A DNA stretch of 29,325 bases from Anaerolineaceae bacterium UBA5211. GTDB taxonomy: Bacteria > Chloroflexota > Anaerolineae > Anaerolineales > Anaerolineaceae. Both the position numbers and the translations under genes were made by a program. Positions 15,398-22,471 of the stretch are shown here, piece by piece. The number at the start of each line of letters is the position of its first letter. Position 1 is the first letter of the stretch. The DNA lies in assembly GCA_002412595.1 (NCBI GenBank), contig DHVJ01000058.1, positions 1 through 29,325 on the forward strand. The letters run 5' to 3'. The notes under the pieces are model-generated. The model saw nothing but the letters and a program-made list of their open reading frames with translations. It did not search any database and was not told the DNA's origin.

Positions 15398-16787
15398 AAA
15401 TAAAATCAATGACGCGGTTCAATCCGTTGAACCCTCACCGGAATTTACCGAAACACTGTGGAAGGAAATACGGGCTGCCTCCCAGATAGCGCATGCCCCT
15501 CGGCGCGCGCCCCGTTGGCGTTGGCTGCCAATCACAGCCGTGATTGCATTGCTGGCTGTGATCCTGCTGATTGTTTCACCTCAGCAAGTGTGGGCCAGCC
15601 TGCGCGGCCTGTTCGATTTCCTGCCGGGCATCGGCCTGGTGCAGGACGACCAAACCACACTGTATTTATACGAACCGGTCAGTTTGGAGCAGAACGGCGC
15701 CACCCTGACCATCGACCAGGTGGTTTCAGACGCCAACCAGACAGTGGTCTCGTACCGCATCGATGGCCTGCCCAATGAAAGTCATTGCTCGTATAACATT
15801 AACCACCTGCTGCTGCCGGACGGCAAGAAACTACTCCCGACCGGCGGCGGGTTGAGCAACGAGGGAGGCATTGTGCAAGCACGCATCCAATTCTTTGCCC
15901 TGCCGGAGGGTGTCACCCAGGCTACGCTGTACACGGCCGTCGATCCGGATGACCCGGAGCTTTCCGCGTGCGGCGCCCCAAAAGAATGGAAGGTGGATTT
16001 CACCCTGAGCACCACCAAACCGGCCGATATGGAATTACTGCCGGTGGTGGAGAGTACGGCCGAAAGCACTGCGGAAGCCGAGGATACCGCCGTGAAGATC
16101 AGCATTGATAAAAGCGTGGCTTTGGATGACGGCTATATTCTGTACGGCAGCTTCCAATTATCGAATCCATATTGGCAGGGTGCAGGCATCGATTTCAGAA
16201 CAATCACAGTCCGCGATGCGGCCGGCAGGGAAATTCCATTAGAACAGGAGGATGTCCTTTCGAGCCCCAATGGACTTACCGACGATAATGTATTTGCGAT
16301 CAAAGTAGCTGCCAGGGATTTCACACCCCCATTGAGGCTGCACGTGCAAAACCTGTGGATCATGGCCGTTTATACCGAAGGCATTCCCGTTTTTAGCTTC
16401 GACGCCGGCCCCGACCCGCATGTGGGACAAAACTGGGAAATCAACAAAGAAGTCGATGTAGATGGGATCCAGATCTACTTCCGGGATGTGGAAGTGGTCG
16501 AGGAGCCGACTGACCAGGGCCGCGATGACAGTCTGGAGAAGGGGTATGCCATCACAGTCACACAAAGCAGCGCCCAGAATTTCAGCGGAGGTTACTCTTG
16601 CGAAGGCCAGGGAGAAGGCAGGCCGGATTATGGGACAGCCGGTCCATCTAGCGAACTTTACCCGTTCATCCTCTATTATTCCGGCGGCCTACCTTATGGT
16701 TCAGTCACCTGCAGTATCTTCGATGCGCACTTCCTGCTTCCGGGCAGCTGGGAGATCGAGTGGCAGCCCCCGCTGGCGGAAGAATAG
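15381..16787 (+). CDS. Membrane-anchored putative anti-sigma factor
   Basis: 468 residues. A short cytoplasmic N-terminus (1-45) contains 'VEPSPEFTETLWKEIRAASQ', like the sigma-binding helix of small anti-sigma factors. One membrane helix (about 49-66) and a large exported beta-rich domain of about 400 residues follow. No zinc-finger HXXXCXXC motif is seen, so it is not a ZAS-type anti-sigma. ATG 15381 is preferred to 15375 because GGAG at 15368-15371 is then 7-9 nt away. The gene starts inside the sigma gene, so translational coupling is likely, and this arrangement is the main evidence for its role. The outer domain ('LRGLFDFLPGIGLVQDDQTT' onward) resembles DUF4179-like extracellular regions and may sense a surface signal (inference). 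Confidence 0.7.
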   Translation: MTKSLENKINDAVQSVEPSPEFTETLWKEIRAASQIAHAPRRAPRWRWLPITAVIALLAVILLIVSPQQVWASLRGLFDFLPGIGLVQDDQTTLYLYEPVSLEQNGATLTIDQVVSDANQTVVSYRIDGLPNESHCSYNINHLLLPDGKKLLPTGGGLSNEGGIVQARIQFFALPEGVTQATLYTAVDPDDPELSACGAPKEWKVDFTLSTTKPADMELLPVVESTAESTAEAEDTAVKISIDKSVALDDGYILYGSFQLSNPYWQGAGIDFRTITVRDAAGREIPLEQEDVLSSPNGLTDDNVFAIKVAARDFTPPLRLHVQNLWIMAVYTEGIPVFSFDAGPDPHVGQNWEINKEVDVDGIQIYFRDVEVVEEPTDQGRDDSLEKGYAITVTQSSAQNFSGGYSCEGQGEGRPDYGTAGPSSELYPFILYYSGGLPYGSVTCSIFDAHFLLPGSWEIEWQPPLAEE

Positions 16788-16822
16788 AAAAGTAAATCCA
16801 TCCATATGCAAAGGCAAATCAA

Positions 16823-16897
16823 AACCACCCGTTTGACGGGTGGTTAGTCCTGAGGCTATAAGCCTCTAATACTAGCCAGCGTCTTGAGACGCTGGCT
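16823..16897. repeat. Three consecutive hairpins downstream of the anti-sigma gene
   Basis: Perfect inverted repeats lie end to end: aaccacccg/cgggtggtt (16823-16831/16837-16845), gaggct/agcctc (16852-16857/16861-16866) and agccagcgtc/gacgctggct (16874-16883/16888-16897). None has a long T-run. The CCACCCG...CGGGTGG palindrome followed by further stem-loops resembles subterminal hairpins of IS200/IS605-type elements, but no transposase is present. The set may instead act as a transcription end. Confidence 0.65.
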
Positions 16898-17213
16898 TTC
16901 ACTTTCGTTCAAGCCATTTTGCCTTCGTCATCGCATTCCTCCCTGAGCTACTTCTCTCCCTGCTTATATTTATGCGATTCCTTCATTACTTCCCTCTTCT
17001 GTGTATTCTTCTTTTCCGACAGCTGAGATTGCTTTCCCCTAAGGAATGCTGCGCGATCGATTTACTAACGTAAATCTCGCAAAGACAATTTCATTTTTTT
17101 TCCTGCTTTGGGTTGTTGATCTTCTATTGTGTTTCTTCTGTTTCTTTTTCCTTGTTTCTATTTCATTTGTGCGCCATATTATTAAGTCATTCTCGGTTTA
17201 ACCCTTTATCTTC
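16898..17213. repeat. Gene-free pyrimidine-rich region with an interspersed repeat copy
   Basis: No gene is visible. The + strand is strikingly T/C-rich. At 17024-17058 it carries 'ctgagattgctttcccc' ... 'ggaatgctgcgcgatc', a diverged inverted copy of 412-447, and then a 'ctcgcaaagacaattt' tail like 533-555. This links it to the repeat family near the start of the window. Confidence 0.6.
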
Positions 17214-17237
17214 CACCCGCATAGCGGGTGTTTTTTT
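17214..17237 (+). terminator. Rho-independent terminator
   Basis: A 7-bp stem cacccgc/gcgggtg (17214-17220/17224-17230), loop ata, followed by seven Ts. It is probably the final stop for + strand transcription from the sigma/anti-sigma operon. Confidence 0.8.
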
Positions 17238-17271
17238 GTTTCGGACGTCCCGTCCTTAACCCGCTAAAGCG

Positions 17272-17309
17272 TTAAAAAAGCGGCATGCCCATAAAAGGCA
17301 TACCGCTTT
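17272..17309 (-). terminator. Terminator downstream of the nucleoside-hydrolase remnant
   Basis: An imperfect stem, aaagcggtatgcc/gggcatgccgcttt as read on the (-) strand, followed by a T-run and aacgc. It sits immediately after the stop of the remnant at 17315, as expected of the ancestral gene's terminator. Confidence 0.65.
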
Positions 17310-17314
17310 CACTT

Positions 17315-17431
17315 TTAGTTGTAGTCCTCCCGGCTGATGATGAAATCATCCGAGCCATCCAAAGAAACGATTGAAAGGGGCAGGCCAGAGTTGAACACTT
17401 GTTTGGCTGCCAGAGGATCAACGGCAATATA
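17315..17431 (-). pseudogene. Remnant of a nucleoside hydrolase C-terminal region
   Basis: The (-) strand reads 'YIAVDPLAAKQVFNSGLPLS', then IVSLDGSDD and ends REDYN with a TAA stop. 'VDPxAAxxVFxSGLPLxxxxLD' is a characteristic stretch of inosine-uridine-preferring nucleoside hydrolases (IunH/URH family; here D is at residue 5 of the fragment). An in-frame stop lies just upstream, and the catalytic N-terminal DTD-type calcium site is absent, so only a fragment of an enzyme of about 310 residues is left. The recognition is from memory of the family pattern. Confidence 0.6.
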
Positions 17432-17576
17432 TCAATTTCGGTAGGTTTTTCCCAAAACATATACCAATTCGGCTACGTAATGCCTCAAAAGAAAATGTTA
17501 CAGAATGATATTCCATAATTAACGGAAGAGGAACAGAGCCGGTTGGAACGGAACAGTCGATCCCAAAAGGAAGAAG

Positions 17577-17951
17577 TCATTGCATTGATGCGACACCAAT
17601 GGCGTAATCTGTATCATAAGACAAACTTATTACAATTTCGGTCACATTTTTATCTTTCGCAATCCTGGCAAAAACTCCTGAGAGGGTGGGGATAGGTTCT
17701 CCATGCGGACCTTCCCTAATCTCTATTTCAGTGAGCTTTACTCCAGCTTCCCATCCGATGTGAAACAGTTTAAAGATAGCTTCCTTCCCAGCGAAGGTCA
17801 TGGCAAAATACGCGTCTGGGTTAGGATGAGATTGAGCTCGTTCCCTCTCCCAATTTGTGAAAACCTTATTTAGAAACACATCCCCTGAAGTTTCTATAGC
17901 ATCTTTTATTCTGCTGAGAGCGATGATATCTACACCAATACCTATCCCCAT
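17577..17951 (-). CDS. acpS: Holo-[acyl-carrier-protein] synthase
   Basis: 124 residues, the normal AcpS length. The motifs 'GIGIGVDIIALSRIKDAI' (catalytic/metal-binding Asp at GVD) and 'AYFAMTFAGKEAIFKLF' (Mg-binding Glu in AGKEA) are both present, as is the C-terminal 'VISLSYDTDYAIGVA' (normally S-S-H; His is Tyr here). The enzyme moves 4'-phosphopantetheine from CoA to a Ser of an ACP. ATG at 17949-17951 is chosen because AGGAGG at 17957-17962 is 5 nt away. The stop codon of the upstream small frame (17954-17956) falls between them, so translation is coupled. A divergent ACP is encoded about 590 bp upstream, and this copy may be dedicated to it. Confidence 0.92.
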   Translation of the reverse strand: MGIGIGVDIIALSRIKDAIETSGDVFLNKVFTNWERERAQSHPNPDAYFAMTFAGKEAIFKLFHIGWEAGVKLTEIEIREGPHGEPIPTLSGVFARIAKDKNVTEIVISLSYDTDYAIGVASMQ

Positions 17952-17953
17952 CC

Positions 17954-18173
17954 TCACCTCCTGAGGCTTTTAAAAATTAAAAAGATCATGAGTGCCGGGT
18001 TTTCGGGAAGATTGAAACCTAAAAACAACCGCCAACCCTGAAAAAATTCATGCCAAAATGATTTGTGTTACCGGTCCACAAAGATTATAAGCTCTGGACA
18101 AATGGGGCCAATTAATTTTTAGTTTTACGGTTGGAAGAACTGGCAGTTCACTTGCAATAGATTGTTGAACCAT
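17954..18173 (-). pseudogene. Frameshifted small gene upstream of acpS
   Basis: An ATG at 18171-18173 has a very good ribosome binding site (AGGAG 18180-18184, 6-nt spacing). The frame reads 'MVQQSIASELPVLPTVKLKI' and 'NWPHLSRAYNLCGPVTQ', then stops at 18048-18050 (41 residues). A neighbouring frame continues in a protein-like way, 'FWHEFFQGWRLFLGFNLPEN' and 'PALMIFLIFKSLRR', and its TGA at 17954-17956 lies inside the acpS ribosome-binding region. A single-base change near 18050-18065 would restore one protein of about 73 residues coupled to acpS. It is either a recent frameshift or sequencing error in an unrecognised small gene, or a genuine 41-residue peptide. I do not recognise the family. 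Confidence 0.5.
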
Positions 18174-18539
18174 TTTGATCTCCTGACGTATGTTTCGAAA
18201 TTAATATTGGTGATTGACAATCTTAATTTCCTGCTATGCCCAGCGTGTTAACTTATCCACAAGCTATCGATCCTCTCAAGCGTTCGATCCTCCTCCTCCC
18301 TGAGTAAATTAAGGTCTCTCATGCCAATTTGCAGGCGGTCCTAATTTTTGGTTATAGTGGAAAGACCCAGAACTCATTGGCACAGGTAAATATAATTTTG
18401 TTTGTACCCTCGCCATATTCTCAAAAGACGAATTACAGGCGCAAGAAAATCTACTGGTGTACTGGGGAACTATTACCCTTCAGGTTCCAGGAGGATGAAA
18501 GCACGCTTGAGTAGCAGATCGTGACAGTTTTGTGCTAAA
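18174..18539. other. Gene-poor stretch between the ACP gene and the small frame
   Basis: No intact gene. The + strand at 18358-18498 has an open 46-codon fragment, 'WKDPELIGTGKYNFVCTLAI' followed by 'FSKDELQAQENLLVYWGTIT', ending LQVPGG and stop. An in-frame TAG precedes it. It reads like real protein but has no start and no family I can name. A consensus DnaA box TTATCCACA is at 18253-18261, single and without neighbours. Confidence 0.45.
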
Positions 18540-18770
18540 TCAGATATTTCCGTTCACAATGTCAAAGAAATCACCGATTGTTTTAGCTCGCATAACCCCA
18601 TCGAGTGGCAGTTCAATTTCGAACTCGCTCTCTAGGACGGCCTGAAGCTCAATCATATTCATTGATTTCGCCTGTAAGTCTTTCACTAAATTAGTGTCTC
18701 TAGAAAGCTCACTCCCTTCTTTTTTAAATACAGTAGCAAACACTTCGATTACTCTTTGTTCAGTTGTCAT
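18540..18770 (-). CDS. Acyl carrier protein with a non-canonical modification motif
   Basis: 76 residues, acidic, the four-helix ACP fold. The phosphopantetheine Ser is S36 in 'NLVKDLQAKSMNMIELQAVL'. Type II ACPs normally read D-S-L at this point; this one reads K-S-M, with the acidic Asp replaced by Lys. The later 'FEIELPLDGVMRAKTIGDFF' matches ACP helix 3/4 (usually FxIEIPDE...TVGD). AAGGAG lies upstream and its ATG overlaps the acetate kinase stop (TAATG), so it is translated with ackA. It is probably a specialised ACP, not the fatty-acid housekeeping copy, because no fab genes are nearby and the gene is linked to pta-ackA and acpS. Confidence 0.88.
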   Translation of the reverse strand: MTTEQRVIEVFATVFKKEGSELSRDTNLVKDLQAKSMNMIELQAVLESEFEIELPLDGVMRAKTIGDFFDIVNGNI

Positions 18771-20020
18771 TATCGTAAACTCCTTATAGTTAAATTATTT
18801 TCTTCTGAAAAAGGTGCCATTTCTTCAAGACCAGCTAACCTGATAGTGTCTTCAATGATAACCTGCTCCTCATTAGTAGGAACAACCAATACTTTTACCT
18901 TCGAATTTGTTTTGCTGATGATCTTTTCTTCTCTTGTAGCCGTACAATTTTGATCCGGATCAATCTCTATTCCCAGACTTTCTAACCCTTCACAAATCAT
19001 TTTTCGTATCTCGGGTGAATTTTCACCAATTCCAGCAGTAAAAACTAAAACATCCAAGCGGCCTAAAGCAGCCATAAATGCGCCAATTGTCTTTTTTACC
19101 CGATAGGTGTACATATCGACCGCAAGCTGGCACCTCTGATCTCCATGTGCTGCATGGTCTAATACTTCCCTCATATCACCACTGACTCCTGAAATACCCA
19201 ACAAGCCACTTTCCTTGTAGAGCATCTTCTCCATATCGTCAAGGTTCATCCCTAATTCACGGTTAAGGTAAAATATCAATCCTGGATCGAAATCTCCCGG
19301 GCGCGTTCCCATCATCAAACCTGCAAAAGTGGAAAAGCCCAGACTGGTATCAACAGATTTTCCGCCATCGAAGGCTGTAGCCGTGCATCCATTTCCTAGG
19401 TGACAAACGATCATCTTTAGTTCCTCAAGGGGTCGATCAACTAATTTCGCCGCTCTTGGGAGGACATACCGGTAGGATTGGCTGTGGAACCCGCCTCTTT
19501 GTATGCCGTAATCCTGATAATACTTATAAGGAATAGGGAAAACTCGGACCTTTAAAGGCAATGTGTGGTGGAAAGCAGTGTCAAATACAGCTACTTGTTT
19601 GGCGTGTGGAAGGAGTTGTTTTGTAATTTGGATTCCCAATAAGTTCATTGGGTTATGAAGGGGCGCGAGCGGGATGTTTTTTTCAATCTGGCGGATCGTC
19701 TCATTGGTAATCAGCGTTGATTTCGAAAACTGGGTACCACCATGTGCTATGCGGTGTCCTACGGCATAGATTTCTGACAAATCTTTTATTACGCCCTCTT
19801 TTGAATCAGTAAGGACTCGAAAAATCAATTCAAACCCTTCTTTGTGCGAAGGAATTGAACAAAGCAGAGAAGTTTCTTTTCCATCAAATTCAAACCTGAG
19901 TAAAGAATCACGCTCACCGATCCGAGCAAGCACGCCTTTCTCAAGGACCCTCTTGAGCATGAAATCATATACCTGATATTTAATGGATGAGCTACCACAA
20001 TTGATCACTAAGACTTTCAT
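18770..20020 (-). CDS. ackA: Acetate kinase
   Basis: 416 residues, full length. It converts acetyl phosphate and ADP to acetate and ATP. Family signatures are 'MKVLVINCGSSSIKYQVYDF' (Asn7), 'AVGHRIAHGG' (the substrate Arg), 'AVFDTAFHHTLPL', 'GGFHSQSYRYV' (usually GFHGTSHRYV, so slightly altered), 'VCHLGNGCTATAFDGGKSVD', 'GLMMGTRPGDFDPGLI' (usually TRSGD; the catalytic Arg is kept) and 'LVFTAGIGENSPEIR'. The start ATG overlaps the pta stop by 4 bp and its stop overlaps the ACP start by 1 bp. The coupled order pta-ackA-ACP is unusual; pta-ackA alone is common. Confidence 0.95.
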   Translation of the reverse strand: MKVLVINCGSSSIKYQVYDFMLKRVLEKGVLARIGERDSLLRFEFDGKETSLLCSIPSHKEGFELIFRVLTDSKEGVIKDLSEIYAVGHRIAHGGTQFSKSTLITNETIRQIEKNIPLAPLHNPMNLLGIQITKQLLPHAKQVAVFDTAFHHTLPLKVRVFPIPYKYYQDYGIQRGGFHSQSYRYVLPRAAKLVDRPLEELKMIVCHLGNGCTATAFDGGKSVDTSLGFSTFAGLMMGTRPGDFDPGLIFYLNRELGMNLDDMEKMLYKESGLLGISGVSGDMREVLDHAAHGDQRCQLAVDMYTYRVKKTIGAFMAALGRLDVLVFTAGIGENSPEIRKMICEGLESLGIEIDPDQNCTATREEKIISKTNSKVKVLVVPTNEEQVIIEDTIRLAGLEEMAPFSEENNLTIRSLR

Positions 20021-21009
20021 GCTGATTTCCCCCGTACAGCCAATATTGTAGCTACACCAAAGATATCCTCTATTGTTGCTCCCCGAGACAAATCACTGAC
20101 TGGCAATGCAAACCCTTGTAAAATTGTTCCGTATGCTTCGGCTTTTGCTAGTCTTTGAATCAGTTTACATCCGATATTTGCTGAATTCAGATCAGGGAAG
20201 ATCAAGATATTGGCCCTTCCAGCAACTTTACTCTCCCCTTTCACTTTTCTCTTCGCCACCTCAGGTACGATTGCCGCATCCAATTGCAATTCACCGTCAA
20301 CAAGGAGTGATGGTTCGCGATCATGAATAATTTCTACAGCTCTAATAACTTTATCTGCCAGAGGATGAGTAGCACTTCCGTGTGTTGAGAACGAAAGCAT
20401 CGCCACACGTGGTTCCCAATCCAAGATTGCGTGAACGTTTTTTGCTGTTGAGATCGCGATATCTGCTAACTCTTCCGAGGTTGGCTCTGGGTTGATGGCA
20501 GGATCCGCCATGACTAATAGGTTCCCTTCCTCACCTTGATAACCAGGGATGTCAAATACCATAAAACTAGAGGGAATTGAAATACCTTCAGCCATCCCAA
20601 TAATGAGTTGGCTTATCATAATTACTTCATCTGTGGGGTGTGAGATTCCTCCTATCATTGCATCCGCATCACCCATTTTTACCATCATGGCTCCAAAACC
20701 AAGATTCGCTTGAAGAATTTTATGGGCAGCTTTTCTAGGGAATTCTCTTTCCTGACTATAAATATCAGTATAACGATCTAATTGCGATGAGGTAGATGGA
20801 TCGATGATGCACAGTTTGGATAAGTTAATATCAGCTTGAGCAGCAAGTGACATTATCCTTTCGGCTGAACCTAACAGGATTGGAGTGGCAATCCCCTTTT
20901 CATAAATTAAATTTGCTGCTTGGATTATCTTAATCTCCTCTCCCTCAGGAAATACGATTTTCATCGAAGCACTTTTAATTTTCTTGGCTAGTTGATCAAT
21001 TAGACTCAT
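20017..21009 (-). CDS. pta: Phosphate acetyltransferase
   Basis: 330 residues, the short single-domain (class I) form. It exchanges acetyl-CoA and phosphate for acetyl phosphate and CoA. Signatures are 'MKIVFPEGEEIKIIQAANLI', 'GDADAMIGGISHPTDEVIM', 'LLVMADPAINPEPTSEELAD', 'VAMLSFSTHGSATHPLADKV', 'DGELQLDAAIVPEVA' and the C-terminal 'LPVSDLSRGATIEDIFGVAT'. The gene runs into ackA with an ATGA overlap. The 134-bp gap to the upstream SDR gene has no strong terminator, so it may belong to the same transcript as the thiolase genes. Confidence 0.95.
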   Translation of the reverse strand: MSLIDQLAKKIKSASMKIVFPEGEEIKIIQAANLIYEKGIATPILLGSAERIMSLAAQADINLSKLCIIDPSTSSQLDRYTDIYSQEREFPRKAAHKILQANLGFGAMMVKMGDADAMIGGISHPTDEVIMISQLIIGMAEGISIPSSFMVFDIPGYQGEEGNLLVMADPAINPEPTSEELADIAISTAKNVHAILDWEPRVAMLSFSTHGSATHPLADKVIRAVEIIHDREPSLLVDGELQLDAAIVPEVAKRKVKGESKVAGRANILIFPDLNSANIGCKLIQRLAKAEAYGTILQGFALPVSDLSRGATIEDIFGVATILAVRGKSA

Positions 21010-21143
21010 AGATAAGTGTCTTTCTTTTTATGCAATATAATTTACAGCAATACCTGAATTACAGGTATTCTTCATTCTTAATCTTCAGTTCATGATTCAG
21101 TAAAAGCGAAAATTTGGTATCTGACAAACACACTCAGTCTGGA

Positions 21144-21902
21144 TTAATCCGACCTTCCGCCGTCCATAGGGATTACTGCGCCCGTGATGCTTGCGGCGTA
21201 TTTGGAGCACAAGAAGACGTACACTGCAGCAACATCCTCTTGACTGGTGAATTTACCCAAGGGAATATCAGCCAAAAGTTTATCGCCAAAGTGTGAATCT
21301 GCTTCCAAACGCTTCTGCAAAACGTCCGATAGCATTACGCCTGGGCAAACGAGATTGGTGCGGATTCCCTGCTTGGCATAGTCCAACGCTGCTGATTTCG
21401 TCATACCGACCAGGCCATATTCTGCGGCCGTATAGGCTCCATGAGCAAGCACACCCACGATAGAAGCAGTTGAACCTACATTGATGATGGATCCCCCACC
21501 GCTCTTAATCATGGCAGGGATTTCAAATTTCATGGAATAGAAGGTGCTACGTAGAGTGATATCTATTTCATAATCGAAATTTTCTTTGGTCAGTTCGGTA
21601 ATACCAGTAAATTTGTCGTTTAAGCCGACAATATTCACCGCATAATCCAGGCGGCCATATTGATCGAGGGCAAATTGGACAGCCCCTGCAACTTCTTCTT
21701 CGTGTAACACATCGCATTTAACAAAAGCAGCCTCGCCACCAGCTTGTTTGGCCAGTTCTACCGATTCTTTCCCGGCAGTTTCATTGATATCCGCTACGAC
21801 AACCTTCACGCCTTCTTTGGCAAAAAGGGTTGAAGCGTGTCTTCCGGTTCCGCCACCGCCACCCGAAAGGAGAACTACTTTATTCTTCATCCCGTAATCC
21901 AT
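21144..21902 (-). CDS. Short-chain dehydrogenase/reductase-like protein with altered active site
   Basis: 252 residues, classical SDR Rossmann fold. The dinucleotide loop 'LLSGGGGGTGRHASTLFAKE' and 'VVVADIN' suggest NAD(H) preference (acidic D after the second strand). 'NVGSTASIVG' has Ser144, Tyr157 is in 'GAYTAAEYGLVG', and the C-terminus is 'TGAVIPMDGGRSD'. The catalytic YxxxK reads Y-T-A-A-E: the Lys position (161) is Glu, and the active-site Asn position appears as Thr116 in 'EIDITLRSTF'. The protein may have lost normal oxidoreductase activity or use a different mechanism. GGAGG 8 nt ahead supports ATG 21902. It lies between the DUF35 gene and pta on the same strand. Confidence 0.88.
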   Translation of the reverse strand: MDYGMKNKVVLLSGGGGGTGRHASTLFAKEGVKVVVADINETAGKESVELAKQAGGEAAFVKCDVLHEEEVAGAVQFALDQYGRLDYAVNIVGLNDKFTGITELTKENFDYEIDITLRSTFYSMKFEIPAMIKSGGGSIINVGSTASIVGVLAHGAYTAAEYGLVGMTKSAALDYAKQGIRTNLVCPGVMLSDVLQKRLEADSHFGDKLLADIPLGKFTSQEDVAAVYVFLCSKYAASITGAVIPMDGGRSD

Positions 21903-21963
21903 TGCATATTCCTCCAGTTACTTGGCATCTTGTGTTTTAAACTATCTAAAAATTCTCAGAATG

Positions 21964-21995
21964 TTGGCGGGCAGCCAAACGCAGCTCCCCGCCAA
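21964..21995 (-). promoter_or_regulatory. Inverted repeat between DUF35 and SDR genes
   Basis: An 8-bp arm ttggcggg (21964-21971) and its complement cccgccaa (21988-21995), with a 16-nt loop, lie in the 171-bp gap. No clear T-run follows on the (-) strand; it is possibly an attenuator or mRNA-stability element. Confidence 0.4.
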
Positions 21996-22073
21996 TCATT
22001 GTAACCATCTCAAATTAATGAGCGTTTTAGTAAAAGAATCTGATGAAATTGCCTATCAGTATTTGCAGATATC

Positions 22074-22469
22074 TTACCGAACTTTGGCTGTGGGTATGTG
22101 GTTACCCGCTATATCCCGGATCACGATGTCTGCATCAATTGGTAAGCGATTAAAATTATTGACTGGGTCTTTGAGGTCAACTCCATCGACAATCCCAAAA
22201 AATACTGGGCCTTCCTTTAATTGGATTGATCCAAAGCCACAGGGAGCAAATTTTGCAAATCGCACTGGCGGATATTTGCAAACCGACACAAACAATACTT
22301 TTCCCTCCCCGCTGAGTTGTGTCCACGATAAATGCGTCCCCTTGCATTTATTGCAAACCGGAACAGGGAATAGCGTATATGCGCCGCAATCATCACACTT
22401 TTGCCCCATTAATTTGCCTTCGGCCAGGTAGTTATAAAATTTATCAACATAGCGTTCGTGAGTATCCAT
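22074..22469 (-). CDS. DUF35 zinc-ribbon/OB-fold protein, thiolase partner
   Basis: 131 residues. A rubredoxin-like zinc ribbon comes first, 'GQKCDDCGAYTLFPVPVCNK' then CKG (two CxxC pairs). The OB-fold follows, 'LSGEGKVLFVSVCKYPPVRF' to 'DADIVIRDIAGNHIP'. DUF35 proteins bind thiolases or HMG-CoA synthase-like enzymes and help handle CoA-thioester intermediates (archaeal thiolase/HMGCS complex, PhlB in phloroglucinol acylation, the ChsH2/Ltp2 steroid retro-aldolase). The start ATG 22467-22469 lies 2 bp after the thiolase stop, so the two are coupled, the standard arrangement. A longer reading frame into the thiolase gene is not credible. Confidence 0.92.
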   Translation of the reverse strand: MDTHERYVDKFYNYLAEGKLMGQKCDDCGAYTLFPVPVCNKCKGTHLSWTQLSGEGKVLFVSVCKYPPVRFAKFAPCGFGSIQLKEGPVFFGIVDGVDLKDPVNNFNRLPIDADIVIRDIAGNHIPTAKVR

Positions 22470-22471
22470 GG

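Noticed and set aside
17272..17460. 62-codon (-) strand frame beginning MFWEKPTEID
   Set aside because: The neighbouring frame carries the nucleoside-hydrolase-like sequence; this one is its out-of-frame shadow and reads through the terminator.
18253..18261. Perfect DnaA box TTATCCACA, possible origin signal
   Set aside because: It is single; no cluster of boxes, AT-rich unwinding region or dnaA/dnaN genes is nearby.
18329..18514. 61-codon + strand frame
   Set aside because: A different frame in the same place reads more like protein; this one lacks a ribosome binding site and family.
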